From: Geobacter sp. UBA5735
GTDB lineage: Bacteria > Desulfobacterota > Desulfuromonadia > Geobacterales > Geobacteraceae
NCBI GenBank assembly: GCA_002419385.1
Contig: DIFZ01000047.1
Coordinates: forward strand, 1 to 41,885
Length of the DNA: 41,885 nucleotides
Direction: 5' to 3'
The stretch's first letter is position 1; every line of letters begins with the position of its first letter. Below, piece by piece: positions 15,307 to 23,466 of the stretch. A model generated the notes under the pieces. It saw only the letters and a program-made list of their open reading frames with translations, did not search any database and was not told the origin of the DNA. The position numbers and the translations under genes are program-made.

Positions 15307-17492
15307 GATGCGTCCCTCTCGACCGGAAGGATAACGGAAAAAGTACTCCCTTTTCCGGCAATGCTTACCACGCCTATTTCGCCACCGAGACATTCCGCCA
15401 GTTTGCTGCAGATTGAAAGGCCGAGGCCAGTGCCGTCAAATCGCCGGGACAGACCGGAGTCAAGCTGGCGGAAGGGTTTGAACAGGTTGCCCAGATCGTT
15501 GTCGCTGATGCCGATTCCGGTATCGGCAACGGAGATGCACACTCCGCGATCCGTAATGAAACACCTTACCCTGATCATTCCCTTTTCGGTGAACTTGATG
15601 GCGTTGCTCAGCAGGTTGAGCACGATCTGCTCGACCCGGCGCTGATCGCTCCTGATCGTGGCTACCTCGTCGGCAATGCCGACTTCCAGGCCCAACCCCT
15701 TCGCCGCAACCAGGGGTTGAACGGTTTTCGACACTTTTTCGACCGATGCGCGCAGATCGAAACAGCTGTGTGCCAGCGTCAGCTGGCCGGCTTCGATTTT
15801 GGACAGATCAAGGATATCGTTTATGAGGTCCAGCAGGTGGCTGGCGCTGTTGCGCACCATTTCCAGCTGCTTTTTCTGTTCATCGTTCAGGGGCCCGGCC
15901 AGGCCCTGCTGAAGGATTCCGGTAAAGCCGATGATGGAATTGAGAGGGGTTCGCAGCTCATGGGACATGGTTGCCAGGAACGCTGATTTCAGGCGGTCCG
16001 CGGCTTCGGCCCGCTCTTTCGCCTCTGACAGCTGGGATGTCCGCTCTGCAACCCTTTGCTCCAGTTCGGTGTTCAGCAGGCGAAGCTCGTCCTCTGCACG
16101 TTGCCGCACCGCCATTTCTTCCCTGAGATGGGCCATGTTGACCGCATTGGAAATGGCCAGCCCCACCGTGTGGCCGATGACCAGCAATTCCTGCTCGGCC
16201 AGGGAAGACAGGGGCGGGAGGGTGTTCCGATAGAGCAGGTTGAGGGCTCCCAGCACCCTTTCTTCGGCCATGAGCGGCAAGGACACGACGGCACGGTAGC
16301 CGTTCGCCATGAGCGCCTGCTTGACCGACGGTTTCAGCCGGTCGTCATTGAGCAGGTCGGTGCTGACGGTTACGCAACGATTCTGCGCGGCAAGTCCGGT
16401 AAGGCTGCCGTGTAACGGCAGTTTCCGGGCCGTTTTCAGCAGCGGTTCGGGAAAGCCTTGTGAAAAGAGCATGGTGAGATCGCTGCCATTCCGGTCAAGG
16501 AGAAAGAGCGCAACGGAGGGGGAATTGCCGCGCAGCATCATGGCGCATACCGCCTGTTCGGCTACCGTGTTCAGATCAAGCGACCGGTACAGCTTGTCGG
16601 TTATGGAATGGAGTGCTTCCAGGGACTCCGTCCTGGCTTCAAGTTCGCTTTGCGAGCGGCGCAGTTCATTTTCGGCATGCTTGCGCTCGGTGATGTCGCG
16701 GAAGCCCACGACCCGAGTGGGAGTGCCGTCGATATCGATGGACCGGGCGCGAATCTCGAGAGGAATCCGGGTTCCGTCGCTCCTGGTTCCGTAAATTTCG
16801 TACGGCCCTGATTCTCCGGCATGCATCTTGTCAAGAACTTCGTCCTTTGATTCAGCGGCGATGAAATCCATCAGGTTGCGGCCGAATGCTTCTGCCGGCC
16901 GGTAACCAAGGATTTCGGTAACTGCCGGATTGATGTCTGCGATGACGCCATTGACATGAAAGAGGATCCCTTCGAAAGCGGCATCGAAAAAGCGGGAAAG
17001 CCTTTCTTCGCTTTCCGTCAGCTCTTGTTCAATGCGCTTCCGTTCGTCCAGTTCATTTCGCAGTTCGGCGGTGCGCTGCCGTACCATGATGCGGAGCGAG
17101 CGGTTCAGGACGAGAATGGCGACGATCGAGGCAACAGCTGCGCCAATGCTGATGAGTATTGCCAGGCTGAAGGTGCGGCGTGAAATGTAGTTATCCCGTT
17201 CGGGATCGATCATTTCCCTGCCAATGGTGGTACGTTGCGCCGGTGACACGGAGTCGGGGTCCTTCTCCAGAATGGAGTGCAGTTCCGGGTAGCCCCGGCG
17301 GACCGCAAAGGAGGGGGGCCAGGATATTTCGGGGGCGCCCGGGGACTTGGACGAGGCATGCCCGGGTCCGGCGGCCGCCAGCACGAGCAGGAGCAGGGCG
17401 AACTGCAGGATGAAGCCGCGGAAGGCAACCGGACAGTGCATGGTTTCAACTGTTCGCGTCTGTCTGGATCCAGTCCGAGTCGTGGGCATCAT
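15303..17492 (-). CDS. Membrane sensor histidine kinase (PAS-GAF-HisKA-HATPase) with vestigial periplasmic domain
   Basis: A 729-residue sensor kinase. A signal anchor (GFILQFALLLLVLAAAGPGHA) is followed by only about 60 periplasmic residues and then a second membrane span (TFSLAILISIGAAVASIVAILVL). PAS follows (RFFDAAFEGILFHVNGVIADINP), then GAF (about 285-430), a coiled coil, HisKA with FLATMSHELRTPLN, and the ATPase with NLLSNAIKFT, DTGIGI and GTGLGLS. The periplasmic piece AVRRGYPELHSILEKDPDSVSPAQR resembles the last helices of a type-3 solute-binding domain, as in kinases with complete SBP_bac_3 sensors. The rest of that domain is missing. No clear ribosome site marks the start; ATG 17492, 17489 and 17441 are possible. 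It heads the three-gene operon. Confidence 0.9.
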   Translation of the reverse strand: MMPTTRTGSRQTRTVETMHCPVAFRGFILQFALLLLVLAAAGPGHASSKSPGAPEISWPPSFAVRRGYPELHSILEKDPDSVSPAQRTTIGREMIDPERDNYISRRTFSLAILISIGAAVASIVAILVLNRSLRIMVRQRTAELRNELDERKRIEQELTESEERLSRFFDAAFEGILFHVNGVIADINPAVTEILGYRPAEAFGRNLMDFIAAESKDEVLDKMHAGESGPYEIYGTRSDGTRIPLEIRARSIDIDGTPTRVVGFRDITERKHAENELRRSQSELEARTESLEALHSITDKLYRSLDLNTVAEQAVCAMMLRGNSPSVALFLLDRNGSDLTMLFSQGFPEPLLKTARKLPLHGSLTGLAAQNRCVTVSTDLLNDDRLKPSVKQALMANGYRAVVSLPLMAEERVLGALNLLYRNTLPPLSSLAEQELLVIGHTVGLAISNAVNMAHLREEMAVRQRAEDELRLLNTELEQRVAERTSQLSEAKERAEAADRLKSAFLATMSHELRTPLNSIIGFTGILQQGLAGPLNDEQKKQLEMVRNSASHLLDLINDILDLSKIEAGQLTLAHSCFDLRASVEKVSKTVQPLVAAKGLGLEVGIADEVATIRSDQRRVEQIVLNLLSNAIKFTEKGMIRVRCFITDRGVCISVADTGIGISDNDLGNLFKPFRQLDSGLSRRFDGTGLGLSICSKLAECLGGEIGVVSIAGKGSTFSVILPVERDAS

Positions 17493-17806
17493 AGTCCGTT
17501 TGTCCTTTCCATTCCTCTGCAGGAAGGATAGTTGGCGTTCATCAGGGCAGACATGAAATGAACATTAATGAATTCGGAAGCGTCCCGTGAAGCAATAGCC
17601 GGCCAGAGACAAATGACTTTCCTGAATCCGCCGGACTGTCATTGCGTGCAGAGAGCACCCAGCGTGAGCCGGGGATTGATGCAGAACACCTGAAGATTTC
17701 GTGGAAAGCAAATCTTTGTCGTATTCGAATCAACAGTGTTGCTTGCCGGAACTTTTTATGATTAATTGATCATCAATCTGTTACTACAATACCAGGAGAT
17801 CCCATT
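17493..17806. other. Divergent intergenic region
   Basis: About 310 bases between the divergent kinase operon and the MucR relic. The right part (17700-17800) is AT-rich and suits a promoter for the plus-strand gene. No reading frame here resembles a protein and no clear operator was found. Confidence 0.5.
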
Positions 17807-18099
17807 ATGACAACCTTATTGGAATTGGTTTCTGAAATCGTGGAACCCATGCATCCGTAACGAGCATGACTACTGATGAACTGCTTGCGGAAATCGAGCT
17901 GGTTCACGCTGCGCTGAAAAAGCTCGAAGAAGCTGAAGCTCTGAACACACCCGCAGTTGAGGAGAAAAAGGCGGCGCTTACCGCCAAGCATTCCATCAGG
18001 AACAAGGAAATCATCTGCCTTGTCTGCGGCAAGGGCGGAATGAAGACGCTGGCCCGGCATCTTTCCACTGTCCACGGCATGACGCCGTGGGTTCAATGA
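17807..18099 (+). pseudogene. MucR/Ros-like zinc-finger regulator, fragmented
   Basis: ATG 17807, after an AGGAG site, reads MTTLLELVSEIVEPMHP and stops at 17860. Six bases later a second frame starts at ATG 17866: MTTDELLAEIELVHAALKKL ... NKEIICLVCGKGGMKTLARH, then LSTVHGMTPWVQ-stop. If one C is added to the CCC run near 17845, the frames join as EIVEPHASVTSMTTDELL, which is how MucR homologues read. CLVCG...RHL..VH is the zinc-binding C2H2-like motif of the DNA-binding domain. The usual 50 or so residues after HG.TP are missing, so the 3' end is also truncated. Reinitiation at 17866 could still give a 77-residue zinc-finger peptide. Probably non-functional, but the finger itself is complete. 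Confidence 0.7.
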
Positions 18100-18160
18100 C
18101 GGCCGTTCCGGCCCTTCGCATTCTCTGACCCCTTGCATTCTCAGTATTATGGAATAAACT

Positions 18161-18303
18161 GGTTTCCATCCGGAAACGGTCTTTTTATGCCCTGACGGTG
18201 TCAACCAGCGAGCTTGCTTGTGCGACATACCTGAGTATGCCTCCGCGCAAGCCCTTGGTTTCCTTGTCAGAACAAAAAAATCCTCGTTTCCGAATTGGAA
18301 ACC
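18161..18303. repeat. 143-bp long imperfect palindrome
   Basis: The sequence is self-complementary from end to end. The outer arms are GGTTTCCATCCGGAAACG (18161) and CGTTTCCGAATTGGAAACC (ending 18303). Inner arms include TGAC/GTCA, AACCA/TGGTT and GCTTGC/GCAAGC. The centre is CATAC CTGA GTATG (about 18226-18239). It would make a single long stem in RNA or a cruciform in DNA. It has no coding content and lies between the MucR relic and bcp. It could be a MITE-like element or a structured RNA. The short arms GTTTCC...GGAAAC at each end are themselves palindromic. Confidence 0.85.
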
Positions 18304-18346
18304 CCGGATAGACACGTCGGTTTCAAATACACGAAAGGAGTGAACG

Positions 18347-18814
18347 ATGGCTTCGCTGGAAGGAACGAAGGCGCCTGAATTCCAGCTGGAAGGAAGTGAC
18401 GGCACCAAACATGCCTTGGCTGAATATGCCGGCACAACGGTTATCATCTATTTCTATCCCCGGGACAACACGCCAGGTTGCACCAAGGAGGCGTGCGCTT
18501 TTCGCGATCTCCACGAAGAGCTCGTCCGGAAAGGGACTGTTCTGCTCGGCGTGAGCAAGGACAGCATGAAATCCCACGACAAGTTCATCCGCGATTTCGG
18601 CCTTCCCTTCGTGCTTCTTTCTGACCCGGATGGGGTAATGATGGCCGCCTACGGCGCTTATGGCGAAAAAATGATGTACGGCAAGAAAACAATGGGAACG
18701 ATACGGTCCACGGTGATCATCGGTCCCGATGGAACGGTTCTCAAGCACTGGCAGACGGTAAAGAAAGCCGAGACCCATCCTGCGGAGGTGCTCGACTACC
18801 TGAGAAACAGCTAG
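18347..18814 (+). CDS. bcp: Thioredoxin-dependent peroxiredoxin (Bcp/PrxQ)
   Basis: A 155-residue AhpC/TSA-fold peroxidase of the Bcp/PrxQ class. The active site YPRDNTPGCTKEACAFRD has peroxidatic C45 and resolving C50, five residues apart as in Bcp. It reduces H2O2 and organic hydroperoxides using thioredoxin in the cytoplasm. An AAAGGAG site precedes ATG 18347. The stop is four bases from nuoA, so it is likely cotranscribed with complex I, perhaps linking peroxide removal to a respiratory operon. The catalytic residues are complete. Confidence 0.95.
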   Translation: MASLEGTKAPEFQLEGSDGTKHALAEYAGTTVIIYFYPRDNTPGCTKEACAFRDLHEELVRKGTVLLGVSKDSMKSHDKFIRDFGLPFVLLSDPDGVMMAAYGAYGEKMMYGKKTMGTIRSTVIIGPDGTVLKHWQTVKKAETHPAEVLDYLRNS

Positions 18815-18818
18815 CGGA

Positions 18819-19244
18819 ATGAACGATATACCCTTTGCCCCACCATACCTGAATGCAGTCCGCGAGCTGCTTCCCCTGGCCGTCTACACGGCCATGGCCC
18901 TGCTGCTCGCCGGCATCCTCATGCTTGCGGCGTGGTGGCTGGGGGAGCGTCGCCGGAACCCGGAGAAGGATGGTGCCTACGAGTCGGGCATCCTCCCGAC
19001 CGGCTCCGCCCGGCTGGCCTGTCCGGTCCCTTTCTACCTGGTGGCCATTTTCTTCATCGTGTTCGACGTGGAGGCGGTCTTCATTTTCATCTGGGCCGTG
19101 GCCTGGGATCTTCTGGGCCTTCCGGGACTCATGCACATGACCTTGTTCATCGTCGTCCTCCTCCTCGGGCTCGTCTGGCTGTGGAAGAAGGGCGGGCTTG
19201 ACTGGGCGCCCAAGCGGAAGGGGACGGCGAGCAGAGGCCAGTGA
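18819..19244 (+). CDS. nuoA: NADH-quinone oxidoreductase subunit A
   Basis: A 141-residue membrane subunit with three transmembrane helices (about 17-40, 72-95, 102-122). The family motif region YESGILPTGSARLACPVPFYLVAIFFIVFDVEAVFIFIWA includes the conserved loop and acidic residues of NuoA near the quinone site. The start ATG 18819 has only a weak AGCGGA site and probably depends on translation of bcp, which ends four bases upstream. The C-terminus (PKRKGTASRGQ) runs into the heptamer repeat at 19238. Confidence 0.95.
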   Translation: MNDIPFAPPYLNAVRELLPLAVYTAMALLLAGILMLAAWWLGERRRNPEKDGAYESGILPTGSARLACPVPFYLVAIFFIVFDVEAVFIFIWAVAWDLLGLPGLMHMTLFIVVLLLGLVWLWKKGGLDWAPKRKGTASRGQ

Positions 19245-19258
19245 CCAGTAACCAGAGG
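19238..19258. repeat. Heptamer tandem repeat in the nuoA-nuoBCD gap
   Basis: CCAGTGA, CCAGTAA and CCAGAGG follow each other at 19238, 19245 and 19252. They are followed by degenerate AACAACCAAGA units to the nuoBCD start. The repeat overlaps the nuoA stop and fills the short gap. Confidence 0.7.
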
Positions 19259-19287
19259 CAACAACCAAGAACAACCAAGAAAGAACC

Positions 19288-21669
19288 ATGACGGAACCCG
19301 AACAGGCGCCACCTTCCAATATTCTTCTGGCCCGGCTTGACGACCTGATCAACTGGGGACGGGCCAATTCCCTCTGGCCGATGTTTTTCGGCCTTTCCTG
19401 CTGTTTCGTCGAGATGATGACCTCCTTCACCTCCCGTTACGATATCTCGCGCTTTGGCGCCGAAGTGCTGCGCGGCTCCCCGCGCGAGGCAGACCTGATG
19501 GTCATCGCCGGCACGGTCTTCAAGAAGATGGCGCCTTCGATCCTCAGGCTCTACGAACAGATGGCCGAGCCCAAATGGGTCATCTCCATGGGGAGCTGCG
19601 CCAATTCAGGCGGGATGTACGACGTCTACAGCGTGGTGCAGGGAGTAAACCAGGTCCTGCCGGTGGATGTCTATGTGCCGGGGTGCCCGCCGCGGCCCGA
19701 GGCGTTCCTGCAGGGGCTCACCCTCCTCCAGGAGAAGATCCGCCGGGAGGAGCGGCCGGCCCGCTCTGTGCTCCACCTGTCCGGCGGCATACAGGGCACC
19801 ACGGCTCCGGTGCTGGTGGACGGCGAGACAAAGTCCTGCGACACCCGGGGGCCCGGGATGGAGGCGATCCCGATCCGCGGCAGCTCCGTCACCCAGCCGA
19901 AATTCTGGATGCCCCGCAGCGACGGAATGTGGCGGCCGCCGGCTCCCAAGCACACGTTTCCTCCTTTTGGGCTGGAAGGGGAGCTGGAATCGCTGTTCGG
20001 GGGCAGGGTAACCGAAGACCCTGCGGCAACGGACATGCCCACCTACCGGGTTCCGCCCGAGCTGGTCCCCCAGGTGTTGCAGCACCTGAAGGCAAGGTCC
20101 GGCGCACCTTTCCGGAGGCTGGAGGATATTGCGGCCGTGGACGAGTCCTGCCGCTGTGAGCGCGACAGGTACCCGGACTTCACCCTCAACTACCACCTGC
20201 TCTGCTTTGATGTGCCCGGTCACCTGCGGATCAAGACCGAGCTCACCGGGGACTATCCGGAGATGCCGACTGTGACCGGGGTGTGGCCTGCGGCCGACTG
20301 GTATGAGCGGGAAGTGTTCGACATGTACGGCATCCGCTTTTCCGGCCATCCCGGTCTGCGGCGCATCCTCATGCCCCACGACTGGGACGGGCACCCCCTG
20401 CGCAAGGACCATCCGTTCCGCGGGACCGAGATGCCCCCCTATACCACGGACGATGCCCGTCGCCACCAGCCCCTTCCGGCCGGAGAGTTCTTCGACCGGG
20501 TCGACGACGACACCCTGGTGCTCAACCTGGGACCCCAGCACCCCGGCACCCACGGCATCCTCCGGGTGATCCTCAAACTGGACGGCGAGGAAATCGTCGA
20601 CCTTGACACCGACATCGGCTACCACCACCGCGGCGCGGAAAAAATCGGCGAACGCCAGTCCTGGCACCAGTTCCTCCCCTATACCGACAGGATCGACTAC
20701 CTGGCGGGCGTGCAGAACAACCTTGCCTACGTGAATTCCGTGGAGCGCCTGTGCGGCATAACCGTGCCGGATCGGGCCGTGTTCATCCGGGTCATGCTTG
20801 CCGAGCTGTTCAGGGTCGCGAGCCACCTGGTGTGGCTGGGTACCTTTGCCGCCGACGTGGGCGCCATGACACCGGTCTTCTACACCTTCACCGACCGGGA
20901 AAAGATCTTCGACATCATCGAGATGATCACCGGCGCCAGGATGCATCCGGCCTGGTTCAGGATCGGCGGCGTGGCCGACGACCTGCCGGAAGGGTGGCAG
21001 GAACCGGTGCGCGCGTTCCTGCGCTGGCTGCCGCCGCGCCTGGCCGAATACGAGGGGATGCTGAACGGCAACCCGATCTTCATGGCCCGCCTCAGGGATG
21101 TGGGGTGTCTTTCCCTCGACGATGCTGTGGCGTGGGGAGTGTCGGGGCCGAACCTGCGCGCCTGCGGCCTGGAATGGGACCTGCGGAAGAAGATCCCCTA
21201 CAGCGGCTACGACGCCTTCAGCTTCGATACCGCCGTTGCCGAGGGCGGCGACTGTTATGCCCGCTACCAGGTCAGGATCGAAGAGATCAGGCAGTCGCTC
21301 CGCATCGTGGAGCAGGCCCTGGAGGCCATGCCGGGCGGGCGCTGGATAGCGGATGATTGCCGGTATGTGCTGCCGAGGAAGCGGGATGCGCTGCAGGACA
21401 TCGAGTCCCTGATCCACCACTTCGTCAATGCGACCAGGGGCATGGCGCCGCCAAAAGGCGAGACCTATGCATCCATAGAGGCGCCCAAGGGGGAAAACGG
21501 CTATTTCATCGTTTCCGACGGCCTCAATGTCCCGTACCGCCTTCGCATCCGCACCCCGAGCTTTGCCCACATGCAGGCGCTGCCGCTCATGGGCCGGGGG
21601 GTGATGGTGGCGGACCTGCTGGCCATACTGGGGTCCATCGATTTCGTGCTTGCCGATCTGGACAGATGA
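19288..21669 (+). CDS. nuoBCD: NADH-quinone oxidoreductase fused subunits B, C and D
   Basis: One 793-residue polypeptide carries three complex I subunits. NuoB (about 1-190) has the N2 cluster ligands C38, C39, C104 and C133 (GLSCCFVEMM, GSCANSGG, PGCPPRPEA). NuoC (about 235-375) has the YPEMPTVTGVWPAADWYEREVFDMYGIRFSGHP signature. NuoD (about 405-793) has NLGPQHPGTHGILRV and the quinone-pocket histidine in it, plus GAEKIGE and RVASHLVWLG. This places electron transfer from N2 to quinone in a single chain of the peripheral arm. C-D fusion is common; B-C-D fusion is rarer. Start ATG 19288 lies in AAGAAAGAACCATG, a weak site. No sign of a break within the fusion. Confidence 0.96.
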   Translation: MTEPEQAPPSNILLARLDDLINWGRANSLWPMFFGLSCCFVEMMTSFTSRYDISRFGAEVLRGSPREADLMVIAGTVFKKMAPSILRLYEQMAEPKWVISMGSCANSGGMYDVYSVVQGVNQVLPVDVYVPGCPPRPEAFLQGLTLLQEKIRREERPARSVLHLSGGIQGTTAPVLVDGETKSCDTRGPGMEAIPIRGSSVTQPKFWMPRSDGMWRPPAPKHTFPPFGLEGELESLFGGRVTEDPAATDMPTYRVPPELVPQVLQHLKARSGAPFRRLEDIAAVDESCRCERDRYPDFTLNYHLLCFDVPGHLRIKTELTGDYPEMPTVTGVWPAADWYEREVFDMYGIRFSGHPGLRRILMPHDWDGHPLRKDHPFRGTEMPPYTTDDARRHQPLPAGEFFDRVDDDTLVLNLGPQHPGTHGILRVILKLDGEEIVDLDTDIGYHHRGAEKIGERQSWHQFLPYTDRIDYLAGVQNNLAYVNSVERLCGITVPDRAVFIRVMLAELFRVASHLVWLGTFAADVGAMTPVFYTFTDREKIFDIIEMITGARMHPAWFRIGGVADDLPEGWQEPVRAFLRWLPPRLAEYEGMLNGNPIFMARLRDVGCLSLDDAVAWGVSGPNLRACGLEWDLRKKIPYSGYDAFSFDTAVAEGGDCYARYQVRIEEIRQSLRIVEQALEAMPGGRWIADDCRYVLPRKRDALQDIESLIHHFVNATRGMAPPKGETYASIEAPKGENGYFIVSDGLNVPYRLRIRTPSFAHMQALPLMGRGVMVADLLAILGSIDFVLADLDR

Positions 21670-21698
21670 ACACGCAATGACGGAAGCAGGAGGCAAGG

Positions 21699-22202
21699 AT
21701 GATTCCAGGGGAACTGAAAGAACGGCTCAAGGCCCGTGTCGCGGCGTCCGTCACCAGCCGGGAAGCAGCGGTCGATGTGCTGAAAGAGCTGCAGCGGCAC
21801 TACGGCTGGCTGACCGACGGGGCGGTCAGCGAGGCTGCGGAAATTCTCGGCCTTTCACCGCTCCAGGTGGATGAGCTGGCCACCTTTTACGAGATGATCT
21901 ACCGCAGGCCGGTCGGGAAGCGGGTGATCCACGTATGCGACTCCATTTCCTGCTGGAGCGTGGGGTGCGCCGCGATCCTGGAGCATCTGAAGCAGCGGCT
22001 CGGCGTGGGTGAGGGCGGCACCACCGCCGACGGCTTGTTCACCCTTCTTCCCTGCGCCTGCCTGGGCAACTGCGGGGAAGGGCCGACCATGATGATCGGT
22101 GACAACCTCTACGGCAGGCTGACGCCGGAGCTGGTGGACCGGATACTGGAACAAGAGCGGAAGGAAGCGGAAGAACATGGAGCTCGTCCTCTTCAGGCAT
22201 AA
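21699..22202 (+). CDS. nuoE: NADH-quinone oxidoreductase subunit E
   Basis: A 167-residue thioredoxin-like [2Fe-2S] protein (cluster N1a). An N-terminal helical bundle (LKELQRHYGWLTDGAVSEAAEILGLSPLQVDELATFYEM) is followed by ligands C..C in HVCDSISCWS and C..C in LPCACLGNCGEGP. It works with NuoF in the NADH dehydrogenase module. A strong AGGAGGCAAGG site precedes ATG 21699. Its last 26 bases overlap nuoF, implying coupled translation. Confidence 0.96.
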   Translation: MIPGELKERLKARVAASVTSREAAVDVLKELQRHYGWLTDGAVSEAAEILGLSPLQVDELATFYEMIYRRPVGKRVIHVCDSISCWSVGCAAILEHLKQRLGVGEGGTTADGLFTLLPCACLGNCGEGPTMMIGDNLYGRLTPELVDRILEQERKEAEEHGARPLQA

Positions 22203-23457
22203 CCGGTCCGACGGCCCGGTCACCTTCGCCGAATACTGCGCGGCAGGCGGGTTCGACGCCCTCAAACGGACGCTCAGGGAGCTCTCGCCCCTCGATGTGC
22301 AGCAGCTGGTGATCGACTCGGGCATGCGCGGCCGGGGAGGGGCCGGATTTCCCACCGGGAAGAAGTGGTCCTTCGTGCCCCGCGACCTGCCGGGGCCCCG
22401 CTACCTCATCTGCAACAGCGACGAGATGGAGCCCGGGACCTATAAGGACCGGGTCCTCCTCGAGCACAACCCCTGGCACCTGGTGGAGGGGATCACCCTG
22501 GCCGCCTACGTGCTGGGGGTCTCCCATGCGTTCATCTTCATCCGCCGCGGGTATGAGACCCCTGCGGGGAACCTGCGGGCGGCACTTGCGGAGGCGGAGC
22601 AAGCCGGGCTTCTGGGCGACAACATCCTGGGCAGCGGCTTTTCCCTCAAGGTCGACCTGCATGTCTCGGCCGGACGCTACATCTGCGGCGAGGAAACCGC
22701 ACTCATGAATGCCCTGGAGGGGAAACGGGCCAACCCGCGGGCCAAGCCTCCCTTCCCGGCAGTGAGGGGGCTGTGGGGCGGGCCGACCGTGGTCAACAAC
22801 GTGGAGACTCTGTCCAATGTCCCGGCCATCGTCCGCAACGGACCCGAGTGGTTCAGGGGCCTGGCGGCCATTCCCGAGGCGGCGGGCACCAAGCTGTTCT
22901 GCTTCAGCGGCCACGTGCGCACCACGGTGTGCGCGGAACTGCCCCTGGGCATGACCGTCGGCGAAATGATCGACGGGCCCGCGGGAGGGATGCGGCCGGG
23001 CAGCAGGTTCAAGGCGTGCATTCCCGGCGGGGCATCCACGCCGTTTCTGACCGCCGGACACCTGGATGTGCCCATGGACTTCGATACCGTGGCCAAGGCG
23101 GGTTCCCGGCTGGGCACCGGGGGGGTCGTCGTGTTCGATCACCGGACCTGCATGGTCGCCGCCACCCTGAACCTGGTGAGCTTCTACGCCAGGGAATCGT
23201 GCGGCTGGTGCACCCCCTGCCGGGAGGGTCTCCCCTTTGTCCGGCATGTCCTGGCCAGGATCGAGCGGGGGGAGGGGGAGCCGGAGGATATTGACATCCT
23301 GCGGGAACACGTGAAATTTCTCAGTCTTTCCTTCTGCCCCCTGGCGCCCGGCGCCATGGGCCCGGTGGAAGGGCTGCTGCGGCTGTTCGAGGAAGAAATC
23401 CGCGACCATATCGTGAAAAAGAGCTGCCCGTTCGGTTCCGGCCGACCGGGAGCGTGA
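22177..23457 (+). CDS. nuoF: NADH-quinone oxidoreductase subunit F (NADH/FMN binding)
   Basis: A 426-residue subunit that oxidises NADH. The dinucleotide/FMN region is RGRGGAGFPTGKKWSF (about 51-66) with CNSDEMEPGTYKDR after it. The second conserved block is AGRYICGEETALMNALEGKRANPRAKPPFPAVRGLWG. The [4Fe-4S] N3 ligands are in ESCGWCTPCREG and FCPLAPGA. All family motifs are intact, so with NuoE and NuoG the complex can use NADH rather than only ferredoxin. ATG 22177 follows GGAAGGAAGCGGAAGAAC within the nuoE end. Confidence 0.97.
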   Translation: MELVLFRHNRSDGPVTFAEYCAAGGFDALKRTLRELSPLDVQQLVIDSGMRGRGGAGFPTGKKWSFVPRDLPGPRYLICNSDEMEPGTYKDRVLLEHNPWHLVEGITLAAYVLGVSHAFIFIRRGYETPAGNLRAALAEAEQAGLLGDNILGSGFSLKVDLHVSAGRYICGEETALMNALEGKRANPRAKPPFPAVRGLWGGPTVVNNVETLSNVPAIVRNGPEWFRGLAAIPEAAGTKLFCFSGHVRTTVCAELPLGMTVGEMIDGPAGGMRPGSRFKACIPGGASTPFLTAGHLDVPMDFDTVAKAGSRLGTGGVVVFDHRTCMVAATLNLVSFYARESCGWCTPCREGLPFVRHVLARIERGEGEPEDIDILREHVKFLSLSFCPLAPGAMGPVEGLLRLFEEEIRDHIVKKSCPFGSGRPGA

Positions 23458-23466
23458 ACCGTTACC

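Noticed and set aside
17773..18447. Minus-strand frame across the MucR relic and the long palindrome
   Set aside because: It overlaps better-supported features on the other strand and reads through the palindrome without any recognisable domain.
19606..21696. Very long minus-strand open frame antisense to nuoBCD, and similar ones opposite nuoF/G, nuoL and the kinases
   Set aside because: They mirror codon bias of the GC-rich coding strand, lack ribosome sites and have composition typical of antisense shadows.
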